Below, in pieces: positions 42,075 to 51,314 of a stretch of DNA of 64,000 bases. Every line of letters begins with the position of its first letter. Positions within the stretch are counted from its first letter, which is position 1. The translations under genes were made by a program, and so were the position numbers. The notes under the pieces were generated by a model. That model saw only the letters and a list, made by a program, of their open reading frames with translations. It was not told where the DNA came from and searched no databases. Origin of the DNA: Sphingopyxis bauzanensis (GTDB lineage: Bacteria > Pseudomonadota > Alphaproteobacteria > Sphingomonadales > Sphingomonadaceae); assembly GCF_002205675.1 (NCBI RefSeq), contig NZ_NISK01000001.1, positions 863,054-927,053 of the forward strand, read 5' to 3'.

Positions 42075-43206
42075 CGGCTTTGGCCTCCAGGAAGCGGCGC
42101 GGGTTGACCGCGACGCCGTTCAGACGGACTTCGAAATGCAGGTGGCTTCCGGTCGAACGGCCGGTCGAGCCCATTTTCGCGATTTGCTGACCGGCGGCGA
42201 CCTGCGCCCCGACCTTCGACGTAAAGCCCGACAAGTGAGCATAGCGGGTCATGATGCCCTGACCATGATCGACCTCGACGACATTACCATAGCCCGATTT
42301 GGCGCCGACAAAGCTGACGCGGCCGGGGGCGGCGGCGAGGATCGGGGTGCCGATCGGACCGCGGAAATCGAGCCCCGAATGCATCGCGGCGCCGCCGGTG
42401 AAGGGATCGCTGCGATAACCGAAGCCCGACGACATCATCAGCACGTCGGCGGGGTTACCCGACGGGACGGCGACGAGGGTGCGTTCGAGCACTTCCATGC
42501 GGAACAAGGCGCCTTCGAGCGCGGCGAACGACGCGCCGAGTGCCTTTGCTTTGCCCATGCGGCCCTTGTACGGGATGAGCGGGCCACCGCGGCCGGCTGC
42601 TGCGCTGCGGACGATCGCGGCGGGGTTGAGCCCGAGCTGGGCGACCGCATCCTCGGCATTGGCAGCGCGGATATTGACTGCGGCAAGCAGGCGGCTGGCA
42701 AAGCGTTCCTGCCGCGCTTCGAGCCGCGCGAGCGCCTGAGCTTCGGGGGGCAGATTCGGATCGATGGCGCTGGTCTGCAGCGGTTCGGCTTTCGCGGCGT
42801 CAGCTGCGGCGGCAGGCTGTGCGGCCATCGCCTCGGCATCGATCCCGAAATGCGTTTCTGCGACGCCTTCGAGCAGCGCCTGCCGTTCTTCGAGGTCGGC
42901 GGCGGTTTCGGCGACGCGGTCGCGATACTGCGCGATGCGCTTTTCGGACGCCGCGGCGGCGGCCTGTTGCTGCGCGACGGCGGCGCGTTCGTCGGCGGTC
43001 AGTAGCTGGTTGATCAGCACGGCGAGCGTCGCGCCGGCCCAGGCGAGCAGCACGACCCCGGCAATCAGCGCAACGCGCTTTTGCCACACGGCGCTGATAC
43101 GCAGGAAACGAACATGACCATGCGTGCGAATGAAGATTTCATGGTCCTGAAACAGCGCATTAAAGCGCTGGCGCCAATGGCGCAGGCCCGTAGATTTCGA
43201 TGACAA
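42007..43206 (-). CDS. M23-family peptidoglycan endopeptidase (LmdC/GlpM-like membrane form)
   Basis: This 399-residue protein has a cytoplasmic N-terminus, one membrane segment (VALIAGVVLLAWAGATLAVLI), a coiled-coil region (about 105-150, rich in Ala/Glu/Gln) and a C-terminal LytM/M23 domain with HSGLDF and HLHFEVRLNG metal ligands. M23 enzymes hydrolyse peptidoglycan cross-links. The frame is open from 43392, but TTG at 43206 gives a sensible N-terminus; no good Shine-Dalgarno site is seen. Coupling to bactofilin suggests that the filament positions the enzyme. Confidence 0.88.
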   Translation of the reverse strand: MSSKSTGLRHWRQRFNALFQDHEIFIRTHGHVRFLRISAVWQKRVALIAGVVLLAWAGATLAVLINQLLTADERAAVAQQQAAAAASEKRIAQYRDRVAETAADLEERQALLEGVAETHFGIDAEAMAAQPAAAADAAKAEPLQTSAIDPNLPPEAQALARLEARQERFASRLLAAVNIRAANAEDAVAQLGLNPAAIVRSAAAGRGGPLIPYKGRMGKAKALGASFAALEGALFRMEVLERTLVAVPSGNPADVLMMSSGFGYRSDPFTGGAAMHSGLDFRGPIGTPILAAAPGRVSFVGAKSGYGNVVEVDHGQGIMTRYAHLSGFTSKVGAQVAAGQQIAKMGSTGRSTGSHLHFEVRLNGVAVNPRRFLEAKADVLEVKNDARQRVGAITARGAR

Positions 43207-43398
43207 GTGGCGACCCCATCTTGTTGTTTTAAGGAGCCCTCCGCCCCGATTGATGGGCGCCTTAACAGGCCGATTGCGGCACGGCGAATCTTTGCAGGCC
43301 GAGTCGCGCCGAGTCGAACTCAACCTGCGGTGAACGGTGTCATATGGCGGGAACGCTGCCATTTTGGCGGGAAATCCGCTGCGAATCGCCAAATAACA

Positions 43399-43427
43399 TT
43401 GACGGCTTGCTTACCAATTTTTGCTAG
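43399..43427 (+). promoter_or_regulatory. Promoter of the ICMT-like gene
   Basis: TTGACG (43399-43404) and TGCTAG (43422-43427) are separated by 17 bp. The start of transcription would fall near 43434, a few bases before the ATG at 43438, so the message may be nearly leaderless. The rest of the 231-bp gap to the M23 start shows nothing recognisable. Confidence 0.5.
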
Positions 43428-43437
43428 GGCCAAGTCA

Positions 43438-44856
43438 ATGAATCCCATGGTCAAAACCGATCCGTCCGGCACTTTCGGCGCGTCTGCGTCGCAGACCGTC
43501 AGCACGGTGCGCCCGCGTTCGGCGGTTAGCGCTGGGGTCGGCTTTGTCGGCCTCGGGGGCTTGCTCGGCTACTTGCTGCTGGCGCGCTACGCCCCCGAAA
43601 TCGCCGCTTGCCTTGGCATCGACTGGGGAGCGCGCGGTCCGATGAGCGGTCCCAATTCGGCGATCGCCAGCGTGCTGGCGTGCGGCATCCCGATGGTGCT
43701 GTGGTCGGTGTTCGTCGACAAGGTGCATCGCAATCCGTCGACCGGGATTGACTGGGCGCAGCGCCGTCCGTGGCGCGAGACGGTTGACATCAGCCTGACC
43801 AAGCTCGCCGGACTGTGGGCAACCTGGGGGCTGATCGCGCTGATCTATGCGACCATGCGCTATTATTGGACGGGCAATTACGCCTTTTCGATGGACCTGC
43901 TCGAACGGGTGGCTCCGTGGCTGCTGTTGGTATCGGTGCCGTACATGCTGTGGCTCGACCGCCGCATGATCGAGCCGCGCGACGGCTGCTATCAATTCGG
44001 TCGCTGGCTGATCGCAAGCCCAAAGAAGGGTGGGCGCCAGCCGGTCGACGGGCGTGCGATCGGCCATCATCTGCGCGCCTGGGCGGTGAAGGGGTTTTTC
44101 ACCGCCTTCATGCTGTCGATCGTGCCGGGCAATTTTTCGGCGCTGGTCACCGTGCCGATGCGCGACGTGCTCGCCAACCCCTATATGACGGGGATCTGGA
44201 CGCTGAATTTCCTCTATCTGATCGACGTCCATATCGCGACGGTCGGTTATATCCTGACCCTGAAGCCGCTCGATGCGCATATTCGCACCGCGAACCCCTA
44301 TGGCATGGCGTGGGTCGCGGCGCTGGTCTGTTATCCGCCCTTCATCCTGATGAGCGGCGGCCCGCTCGATTATCAGGTGAACGGCGCCGACTGGGGGCAT
44401 TGGCTGGCGGGACAGGAGAGGTTGCTGATCGTCTGGGCGGTCATGTTAGCGCTGCTCACCGCGATCTACAGCTGGGCGACGATGGCGTTCGGCATCCGCT
44501 TTTCGAACCTGACCCACCGCGGCATCATCACCCATGGTCCGTACCGCTTCACCCGGCACCCCGCCTATGTGTCGAAGAATCTGAGCTGGTGGGTCGCCGC
44601 GATGCCCTTCCTCGTCACCGCGGGCGGCTGGGTCGAGGGTGCGCGGAACGTCGTGCTGCTCGCGATGGTCAGCGGGGTTTATTACTGGCGCGCCAAGACC
44701 GAGGAAAAGCACCTCCTCGCCGATCCTGCCTATGTCGCTTACTGGAATTGGGCGCAGGCGAACGCCTTTGTCCCCCGCCTGTGCGCGCGGCTGACCGGGC
44801 GCCAACGCCCGCTCATCCGGCTCGAACCTGACGAGCGCGTCGGACCGGTCGCCTGA
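43438..44856 (+). CDS. Isoprenylcysteine-methyltransferase-like (ICMT/PEMT family) membrane protein
   Basis: This 472-residue integral membrane protein has about nine hydrophobic segments. The C-terminal part carries the ICMT-type SAM-binding region: THRGIITHGPYRFTRHPAYVSKNLSWW, followed by AKTEEKHLLADPAYVAYW. The N-terminal ~250 residues are extra relative to the ~200-residue soluble-tail ICMT proteins and include further membrane helices. It may methylate a small lipophilic molecule at the membrane; the substrate is unknown. ATG at 43447 is an alternative. Confidence 0.78.
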   Translation: MNPMVKTDPSGTFGASASQTVSTVRPRSAVSAGVGFVGLGGLLGYLLLARYAPEIAACLGIDWGARGPMSGPNSAIASVLACGIPMVLWSVFVDKVHRNPSTGIDWAQRRPWRETVDISLTKLAGLWATWGLIALIYATMRYYWTGNYAFSMDLLERVAPWLLLVSVPYMLWLDRRMIEPRDGCYQFGRWLIASPKKGGRQPVDGRAIGHHLRAWAVKGFFTAFMLSIVPGNFSALVTVPMRDVLANPYMTGIWTLNFLYLIDVHIATVGYILTLKPLDAHIRTANPYGMAWVAALVCYPPFILMSGGPLDYQVNGADWGHWLAGQERLLIVWAVMLALLTAIYSWATMAFGIRFSNLTHRGIITHGPYRFTRHPAYVSKNLSWWVAAMPFLVTAGGWVEGARNVVLLAMVSGVYYWRAKTEEKHLLADPAYVAYWNWAQANAFVPRLCARLTGRQRPLIRLEPDERVGPVA

Positions 44857-44861
44857 AATCT

Positions 44862-44894
44862 CATCCTCCCCATGGTTTCGCCACAGGGAGGATG
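44862..44894. terminator. Hairpin between convergent ICMT-like and TonB-receptor genes
   Basis: CATCCTCCC (44862-44870) pairs perfectly with GGGAGGATG (44886-44894) around 15 nt. No clear T-run follows on either strand. It sits between two converging genes and shares its sequence (CTCCCCATGG...CGCCACAGGGAGGA) with elements at 36475 and 60041, so it is as likely a dispersed repeat as a terminator. Confidence 0.5.
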
Positions 44895-44902
44895 GAGCGG
44901 GC

Positions 44903-47173
44903 TCAGAATTTCACGCTGGCTTCAACCCCATAGATTCGAGGTTCGTTGACGTAGCTGGTGATGTTGTTGAAATCGATGCCGCCGGTCGGCGATTCGTCGT
45001 TGGTGATGTTGCGGACGAACCCCGCGACATCGAAGCGGTCGGTGCGATATCCCACGCGCAGACCACCCTCGATCATCTTGTCGTCCGAGAACTCGACCGA
45101 CTGATAGAGGAAGAACTGGATCTTCGAGCGGTAATACCAGTCTGTGAAGGCGTAAATCGCGCCGTTACCGACGGGGAATTCATAACCCGCGGTCCCGTTC
45201 AGCGTCCACTTCGGCGACTGCGGCAGCTGGTTACCGTCGATCGAGAAGATGCCTGGGCTACCCGGACGCGCCGGATCGAGCACGGTGCATGGCGTCGCCG
45301 AACCGCAGCCCGCGACGAAGGCGTTGGCGTCGTCGATCTCCGCGACATTCCACGCGCCGCCGATCGAGAAGGTCAGGCCTTTGGCGGGTGCCGCCTGCAA
45401 TTCAGCCTCTATGCCATGGCCCTTTGCGTCGACGTTGAGCAGGCTCGCCACGTTCGACGTGCCGCCGACCGCGGTGAGTTGCAAATCCTTGGTGTCGAAA
45501 TAATAGCCGGTGAGGTTGAAGCGGACGCGGTCATCGAAGAACGCGGTCTTGATCCCCGCTTCATAGGACATCGTCTCTTCCTGATCGGCGGTCGAGATCG
45601 TCCGCGAAAAGGTCAGGCGGCCCTGCACCGACGGCGCACGGTAGCCGCGTGCGACACGGGCGTAGAAGGTGAGGGCGTCCGACGCTTCATAGGTTGCGCT
45701 GGCGTCCCACGTCAGCAGCTTGCCCTTGACCGTGGCAGCCTGCGGCGGAACCGGTGTGTTCGGGCTGACCACGAAGGGCGGGCGCGTTTCGACCGGACGC
45801 GACGCGACGAAAGCGCGCGTGTCGTGATTGTAACGCGCGCCGGCCTGCAGCTTGAAGCCGTTGTCGAACGCATAGTTGACCGAACCGAAGATGCCATAGG
45901 CCTCGCTGTCCTGGCGCTGCACGGCGATCGCCGACGGGGTTGCGTCGGTCGGGCCGCCGAACTCGAAGCTCGAAATGTCGAGCTTCTCGTCGAAATAGAA
46001 AGCGCCGACCTGGTAGCCGAGCCCGCCGCTGTTGTTCGACGCGATACGGATCTCCTGCGTAAACTGGTCGAGGCTGGGAACATTGTCCTGGCTTTGCGCC
46101 TGGAACGGGATGAGCCCCGGACCCGATACGGGCAGGAAGACTGCGCCGAAGCCGCCGTCGATGTCGCCGCGGCTGCGGAAATTACCATTCCAATAGGAGG
46201 TGATCGAATAGGCGGTCACCGGCCCAAAATCATATTCGAGATTCAGTCCTGCGTTATAGGTGTTAAGCTTCTGGAAGTTCAGGCCGTCCTGATAGACCTT
46301 GTCGCGCTCGAATTCGGTGCCCGCGCCGCCGAGGCCGACGAGCTTGTTGCTGCCCGGTACCTGCGTGTTGGCGCGGAAGATGATCGCCGAACCGTCGTAG
46401 ATGCGGACCTGACCGGTCACGCGACCGGTAAAGGGACCGTTTTCATACTGCAGCTGCAGGCGCGCGGCGATGTCGTCATAGCCGCCCAGATCCTTGGCTT
46501 TCGTCGTCGCAATATTGTCGACCCAATTGTCGCGATGCTGGAACAGGGTCGACAGGCGAACCGAGAAGCCATTGTCATCGGCGGCGCCCGCCGCGACCTC
46601 GACCTGGGTGGTGCCATAGCGGCCATAGCTGGCGCGGGCATAGCCGCCGGTCTTGCCGGGCTTGACGGTGTCGAATTTGACGATGCCCGCCGGCGTGTTG
46701 CGGCCAAACAACGTACCCTGCGGCCCGCGCAGCACTTCGACGCGATCGAGGTCGAAGATCGGAAAACCTTTGAGGATCGGGTTTTCGAGCACAACGTCAT
46801 CATAGACGAGGCTGACCGGCTGCGAGGCGTTGAGATCGAAATCGGTGTTGCCAAGGCCGCGGATGTAGAAACGCGGGAAGGTGCGGCCGAACGAGCTTTC
46901 GATGTTGAGGCTGGGGACCCGCCCCGCAAGCACGCGCACGTCGGAGCCCGACGAAGTGATTGCATCCAACGTGTTGCCCGACAAGACGCTGACCGCAACC
47001 GGCACGTCCTGCAAGCTCTCTTCGCGGCGCTGCGCGGTGACGATGATATCGCCAAGGCCACTGTCGATTTCGGCGACGGGCGTATCCTGCGCGGCGGCGG
47101 GAGCGGCCCAGCTGCCGGCGGCGAGGATCGCGAGAACGGGGGCTATAGCAGTAGCGGAAGGAAAGTGGCGCAT
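44903..47173 (-). CDS. TonB-dependent outer-membrane receptor
   Basis: This 756-residue protein has a signal peptide (VLAILAAGSWAAPAAAQ), a TonB box-like region (GDIIVTAQRREESLQDVP), a plug domain (SVLSGNTLDAI...IRGLGNTDFDLNASQPVSLVYDDV...RVEVLRGPQGTLFGRNTPAG) and a C-terminal beta-barrel ending in the outer-membrane signature SVKF. The start at 47173 has AGGAAG at the proper distance. TonB receptors of this sort transport scarce ligands such as siderophores or plant-derived compounds; no ligand gene is adjacent, so specificity cannot be stated. Confidence 0.95.
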   Translation of the reverse strand: MRHFPSATAIAPVLAILAAGSWAAPAAAQDTPVAEIDSGLGDIIVTAQRREESLQDVPVAVSVLSGNTLDAITSSGSDVRVLAGRVPSLNIESSFGRTFPRFYIRGLGNTDFDLNASQPVSLVYDDVVLENPILKGFPIFDLDRVEVLRGPQGTLFGRNTPAGIVKFDTVKPGKTGGYARASYGRYGTTQVEVAAGAADDNGFSVRLSTLFQHRDNWVDNIATTKAKDLGGYDDIAARLQLQYENGPFTGRVTGQVRIYDGSAIIFRANTQVPGSNKLVGLGGAGTEFERDKVYQDGLNFQKLNTYNAGLNLEYDFGPVTAYSITSYWNGNFRSRGDIDGGFGAVFLPVSGPGLIPFQAQSQDNVPSLDQFTQEIRIASNNSGGLGYQVGAFYFDEKLDISSFEFGGPTDATPSAIAVQRQDSEAYGIFGSVNYAFDNGFKLQAGARYNHDTRAFVASRPVETRPPFVVSPNTPVPPQAATVKGKLLTWDASATYEASDALTFYARVARGYRAPSVQGRLTFSRTISTADQEETMSYEAGIKTAFFDDRVRFNLTGYYFDTKDLQLTAVGGTSNVASLLNVDAKGHGIEAELQAAPAKGLTFSIGGAWNVAEIDDANAFVAGCGSATPCTVLDPARPGSPGIFSIDGNQLPQSPKWTLNGTAGYEFPVGNGAIYAFTDWYYRSKIQFFLYQSVEFSDDKMIEGGLRVGYRTDRFDVAGFVRNITNDESPTGGIDFNNITSYVNEPRIYGVEASVKF

Positions 47174-47266
47174 GGGCAAGCTTCCTGGAACAGAGTGACG
47201 ATGGGAGAGGCGAAAAACCAACTTCTCTTTGGCTTTCGGCGCGCGCGCGATCAATCGCGGAAGCGG

Positions 47267-47294
47267 ACACTGCTGACTTTCGTGTCAGCAGTGT
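47267..47294. promoter_or_regulatory. Perfect 11-bp hairpin upstream of the TonB receptor
   Basis: ACACTGCTGAC (47267-47277) and GTCAGCAGTGT (47284-47294) are exact complements around TTTCGT. It lies 94 bp upstream of the receptor ATG and 36 bp after the gshA stop. There is no following T-run, so it could be either a transcript end for gshA or an operator/5'-leader structure controlling the receptor. A smaller GGGG...CCCC hairpin lies next to it (about 47315-47330). Confidence 0.5.
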
Positions 47295-47329
47295 TGCGCA
47301 ATTGCTGCACTTTTGGGGCGAAAATACCC

Positions 47330-48703
47330 CTAGAAGCTGAGCTCGTCGTAGATTTTCGACAGATCGCCGCCCCACGGTCCTTCGTAGCGGTCGAGCAGGT
47401 CGTGCGCGGGCGACTTGCCGCTTTTGGCGATGCGGCGGAGCGGTTCGAGGAAGCCGACTTCATTGTCGCCCATCGAATTGACCTCGCCGCGTGCCGCCAG
47501 GCCTGCTGCGGCAATGTCGAGCACGCGGTGTGCAAGTTCGCCCACCGTTCCGCCGCCGGGAGCCGGGGCGTCGAGGCCTTCACTGGGGACCGCGTCGCGC
47601 AGCGCCTGCTGCTCCTCAATGCTCCAGTTTTTGACAAGGTCCCAGGCGGCATCGAGCGCGCCCTGGTCGTAGAGCAGGCCGACCCACAGCGCTGGGAGCG
47701 CGCAGATGCGGTTCCACGGGCCGCCGTCGGCGCCGCGCATTTCGAGGAAGCTCTTCAAACGCACTTCGGGGAAGGCGGTCGACAGATGATCGTTCCAGTC
47801 GGAGATGCGGGGCTTCTCGCCGGGCAGCGCGGGCAGCTCGCCCTTCAGGAAATCGCGGAAGCTCTGGCCCGCGGCGTCGATATATTTGCCGTCGCGGAAA
47901 ACGAAATACATCGGCACGTCGAGCATATAATCGACATAGCGTTCATAACCGAAGCCGTCCTCGAACACGAAGGGCAGCATGCCGGTGCGCGCCGGGTCGG
48001 TGTCGGTCCAGATGTGGCTGCGGTACGACATGAAGCCGTTGGGCTTGCCCTCGGTGAAGGGCGAACTGGCGAAGAGCGCGGTGGCGAGCGGTTGCAGCGC
48101 GAGCGACACGCGGAATTTCTGCACCATGTCGGCTTCGGATGAATAATCGAGGTTGGTCTGGATCGTGCAGGTGCGCAACATCATGTCGAGCCCCATGCTG
48201 CCGACGCGCGGCATATGGTCGAGCATGATTTTGTAGCGGCCCTTGGGCATGATCGGCAGTTCGGCGCGGGTCTTGTCGGGCCACATGCCAAGCCCGAGGA
48301 AACCGAGCCCGAGTTCGGCGCCAACCTCTTTAACCTGTTTCAGGTGGCGGCCGGTTTCGGCGCAGGTCTGGTGGAGATTTTCGAGCGGCGCGCCCGACAG
48401 CTCGAGCTGCCCTGCGGGTTCGAGACTGACAGTCCCGTCGCTGCCCGCGAGTGCGATCACCTTGCCGCCTTCGATCACCGGTTCCCAGCCGAAGCGGGTG
48501 AGCGCCATCAGCAGGTCGTGGATGCCGCCGGGTTCGTCATAGCTCGGCGCGCGATAGTCGGCGGTGCGATAGACAAATTTCTCATGCTCGGTGCCGATCC
48601 GCCAGCGGTCCTTGGGCTTCTCGCCCTGGATCATCGGGGTGGCCAGTTCGTCGCGATGTTCGACGATGGGATCGTTGCTGTCCGAGGCGGTGCGCGTGCT
48701 CAT
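47330..48703 (-). CDS. gshA: Glutamate-cysteine ligase, plant/proteobacterial GCS2 type
   Basis: GshA makes gamma-glutamylcysteine, the first step of glutathione synthesis, matching the several glutathione transferases in this window. The 457-residue protein has RWRIGTEHEKFVY (ATP/substrate-binding), VSLEPAGQLELSG, a TCTIQTNLDYSSEADM segment and FLEMRGADGGPWNRI, all characteristic of the alphaproteobacterial/plant type. The ATG at 48703 gives the usual N-terminus; 48712 is an alternative. Confidence 0.95.
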   Translation of the reverse strand: MSTRTASDSNDPIVEHRDELATPMIQGEKPKDRWRIGTEHEKFVYRTADYRAPSYDEPGGIHDLLMALTRFGWEPVIEGGKVIALAGSDGTVSLEPAGQLELSGAPLENLHQTCAETGRHLKQVKEVGAELGLGFLGLGMWPDKTRAELPIMPKGRYKIMLDHMPRVGSMGLDMMLRTCTIQTNLDYSSEADMVQKFRVSLALQPLATALFASSPFTEGKPNGFMSYRSHIWTDTDPARTGMLPFVFEDGFGYERYVDYMLDVPMYFVFRDGKYIDAAGQSFRDFLKGELPALPGEKPRISDWNDHLSTAFPEVRLKSFLEMRGADGGPWNRICALPALWVGLLYDQGALDAAWDLVKNWSIEEQQALRDAVPSEGLDAPAPGGGTVGELAHRVLDIAAAGLAARGEVNSMGDNEVGFLEPLRRIAKSGKSPAHDLLDRYEGPWGGDLSKIYDELSF

Positions 48704-48767
48704 ATGGCGCATTTAGACTGTCCAGTACAGAATGCAATCGACTGTTGAGCAGGCGTGTGATTGGGCG

Positions 48768-49241
48768 CTATTTGACGAGCCCGCGCAGGTTGATCGTAAA
48801 GCTCGATCGCGGAACCATCGACCCCTTGGGACGAATGCGGAGGAGGGTGACATTGGCATCGACACCCTTGGCATCGATCGTCGGCACCTAAGTCCAGCTG
48901 GCGCCGCCATTGTTCGTAAACTCCAGATCGTCGGCCGCGTTTGCCAGGCTGGTGAAGCTGTAGGTCAGTCCGCTGCTGCCCGCCGTAAAGCGTACCGGGC
49001 CGGAACCGGGGGCATAGTGCCGACGAACAGGCTGAGGTTGGTCTGCAGCGCGTCGGTGACGATGACGCTGTTGTTCGTCGGGCTGGTGCTGGCGGGCGCG
49101 GTAATGGTCAGGCTGTAATTGGCAAAGGCGCCGGGGATCAGCTTTCAGTTGATCAGCCCGTTCACGGGGGTCGCTGTAGGCGAGTGAGGTCTTGGCGATC
49201 GACAGCGGCGCGACCTGCGCCAGAACGGGCGATTGGGCAGC
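48768..49241 (-). pseudogene. Decayed DUF11-type secreted protein
   Basis: Immediately downstream of the P-domain/DUF11 gene, fragments of a related protein can be read only by changing frame: APLSIAKTSLAYSD, then PVNGLIN stop KLIPGAFANYSLTITAPAST...VTDALQTNLSLFVGT, then GSGPVRFTAGSSGLTYSF...NNGGASWT stop VPTIDAKGVDANVTLLRIRPKG...LRGLVK. That needs at least two frameshifts and two in-frame stops. It appears to be a complete small DUF11 protein of about 155 residues that has decayed. The region has no other plausible gene. Confidence 0.8.
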
Positions 49242-49242
49242 A

Positions 49243-51246
49243 TCAATTGATCGTCACGTTGAAAGTGATCGCGAGAGCGGTGCCGGGCGCTAGCGTCAGA
49301 GCGGTGGCGGCCACCGTCGTGCCGGTGATCGACGCCCCGAACGGATCGTTTTCGTCGGCGCCGCTGGCATTGTCGTCTTCGACTGTTGCCGCACCAGCAC
49401 AGGTCGCGCCGCTGCGCAACGAACCGGGGACAAAGGTTGTCGGCGCGGGCAGCGCGTCGGCGACGTTCACTGCAGTGGCGGTGCCGCTGCCATTGTTGGT
49501 GACAAGCAGGCAGTAGCGCATCGTTGCGCCGGGGATCGCCTTGGGGTCAGTGGTGCCGTTGGTCGGGTCACTGACGACGCTGCTCGTTTTGGCGATCATC
49601 AGATTGGCGGTCGGGCGGCAGAAGGTGATATCGTGGATCGCGGCGCCCTGCTGCCCCGGATCGGCGGGGGCCAGGCTGTGGCTGCCATAGGTGATGCTGA
49701 TCGTATCGACCGGCGCCGAAAAGGTAACGACAACATTCCCATTGGCGCTGCCGTCGGCCGACGTCACGTCGCCATAAGCGCTGTTGCCGATGACATAATT
49801 GCTGATTCCGTTGGTCAACGTCGGGGTGACGGGTGCGCCGTTGAAGCTGCCGGTCACGGTCAACCGATCGGCGAACTGGCCCGCGGCATAGTCGATGTCG
49901 ATGACGCGGAACTGCGCTCCCGGTACCGCCGTCGGCAATGTCATCGTCGTCGTGATAGCGCCGGACTGGCTGGTGAAATCGGCAATCTGGAAGATCGAAA
50001 ATTGTGCCGGAGTTAAGCCGCCGGTGACGACATTCTGCCGCGTCGGCGACTGGCCACCATAGGTGGCGTTGTTGAGGAAGGCGCCGCCGCTTAGCCCGAT
50101 ATTGAAATTCATCGTGCCGATCGCAGTCAACGCGTAGCTGCCGCTGGTCGATCCCGCACCCCAACTAACGCTGTCCCAGTCGTGGACCGTGCTGCCGACC
50201 GGGCAAACGAGCGTCGGCGCCGTGCCTGCGACGCGCGTTCCCGATACGGTGAAGCTGGCGGAGTCATAATCATCCTCGCCCGCGGCGCCGTTGCCGGGGG
50301 CCGAGTCAAAGTCGAACGCCGACGAGGCGCTGACTTCGGCGATATTGGTCACCGTCGCGCCCGCGGTCGCGGTAACGGTCCCGCTGATCGTCAGGGTGCG
50401 GGTGGTGCCGGGCGGGATACTGCCGACCGTCCAGACGCCGGTGCTGCTGTTGTAACTGCCGAAACCCGAGGCGCCGGTAAAGGCGAAGCCTGCGGGCAGC
50501 GTGTCCTGCACCGTCACCCCGGTGGCAGTCAGCGCCGACCCGCTCGCGTTGGTGACGCTCAGGACATAGTTGATGCTGGTGCCGAACGCTGGCGCGGCGT
50601 TGCTCACCGATTTTGTCAGGGACAGGTCCGCCGACGGTGCGATCGGCACCGTCGTCAGCGTCAGGTCGCTGCGCGTGAAAGTACCGCTGTCGCCGTTCAG
50701 CGAATCACAGATGGTGAGCTGCCACGTTCCGACCGACCCTTGGCCGTTGAAGCTCGCGAGCGAGCCCTCGGGGTTGAAGTTGCGTTGATAGGGCGGCGCG
50801 GCGCTGGTGTTGTCATTTGCCGTATGGGCCGTGATGCTGGTCGCGGCGCTGTCGTCGAACAGGACGTTCAAATTGTCGGCCGAGGTGCCGGCATTGGTGA
50901 TCAGATTGACCACCGTGCCGGTTGGCGACACCAGGGTCGCGCGAATGTCACCGCGATACGTATGGGAAAACTGGACGCCGATATTGACATCGGAGATCTG
51001 CGCGTTGGCAGCGACGGTGAAATTGCGCACCATCGGGCTGGCACAGGTGGTCGCGGCTTCGCTGATCGTGCCGGGGGTCGAATTGCTGTAGGTGGTGGTC
51101 GTCTGCGCCGCTGCCGGATTGGCGGCAAGCGTCAGCGCCAGCCAGACGAGCGCCAAAAGGGCTCGTGCAAACTGTGCGTGCTGGCCCCCACGCCAGCAAT
51201 ATCGGCTCTGGTCCTGCCGTTGCATCGGGTCGCTTTGCCCGTGCAT
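49243..51246 (-). CDS. Large secreted protein with P-domain and DUF11 repeats
   Basis: This 667-residue protein (ATG 51246, or 51225) begins with a signal peptide (ALLALVWLALTLAANPAAAQ). A proprotein-convertase P-domain follows (VAANAQISDVNIGVQFSHTYRGDIRATLVSP...GTWQLTICDSL), then a DUF11 repeat (DLSLTKSVSNAAPAFGTSINYVLSVTN), a ~250-residue Ser/Thr/Gly-rich middle and a second DUF11 repeat (IAKTSSVVSDPTNGTTDPKAIPGA). It looks like a surface or extracellular structural/adhesive protein. No anchor motif or autotransporter barrel is seen at the C-terminus. A decayed DUF11 gene follows. Confidence 0.85.
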   Translation of the reverse strand: MHGQSDPMQRQDQSRYCWRGGQHAQFARALLALVWLALTLAANPAAAQTTTTYSNSTPGTISEAATTCASPMVRNFTVAANAQISDVNIGVQFSHTYRGDIRATLVSPTGTVVNLITNAGTSADNLNVLFDDSAATSITAHTANDNTSAAPPYQRNFNPEGSLASFNGQGSVGTWQLTICDSLNGDSGTFTRSDLTLTTVPIAPSADLSLTKSVSNAAPAFGTSINYVLSVTNASGSALTATGVTVQDTLPAGFAFTGASGFGSYNSSTGVWTVGSIPPGTTRTLTISGTVTATAGATVTNIAEVSASSAFDFDSAPGNGAAGEDDYDSASFTVSGTRVAGTAPTLVCPVGSTVHDWDSVSWGAGSTSGSYALTAIGTMNFNIGLSGGAFLNNATYGGQSPTRQNVVTGGLTPAQFSIFQIADFTSQSGAITTTMTLPTAVPGAQFRVIDIDYAAGQFADRLTVTGSFNGAPVTPTLTNGISNYVIGNSAYGDVTSADGSANGNVVVTFSAPVDTISITYGSHSLAPADPGQQGAAIHDITFCRPTANLMIAKTSSVVSDPTNGTTDPKAIPGATMRYCLLVTNNGSGTATAVNVADALPAPTTFVPGSLRSGATCAGAATVEDDNASGADENDPFGASITGTTVAATALTLAPGTALAITFNVTIN

Positions 51247-51314
51247 AGCTAATATGCGGTTAAAATCCGTTGCTTGGTGCAAATTCTGTCCGGGAACGGA
51301 ACAGCTTCGCGCCT

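Noticed and set aside
45416..48142. A 908-codon open frame on the plus strand across the TonB receptor and gshA
   Set aside because: It is opposite two clear genes, has no recognisable motif and is explained by GC-rich codon bias.
48732..49118. A plus-strand gene in the gap between gshA and the DUF11 gene
   Set aside because: The region reads as a decayed minus-strand DUF11 protein; the plus-strand frame has no recognisable motif.
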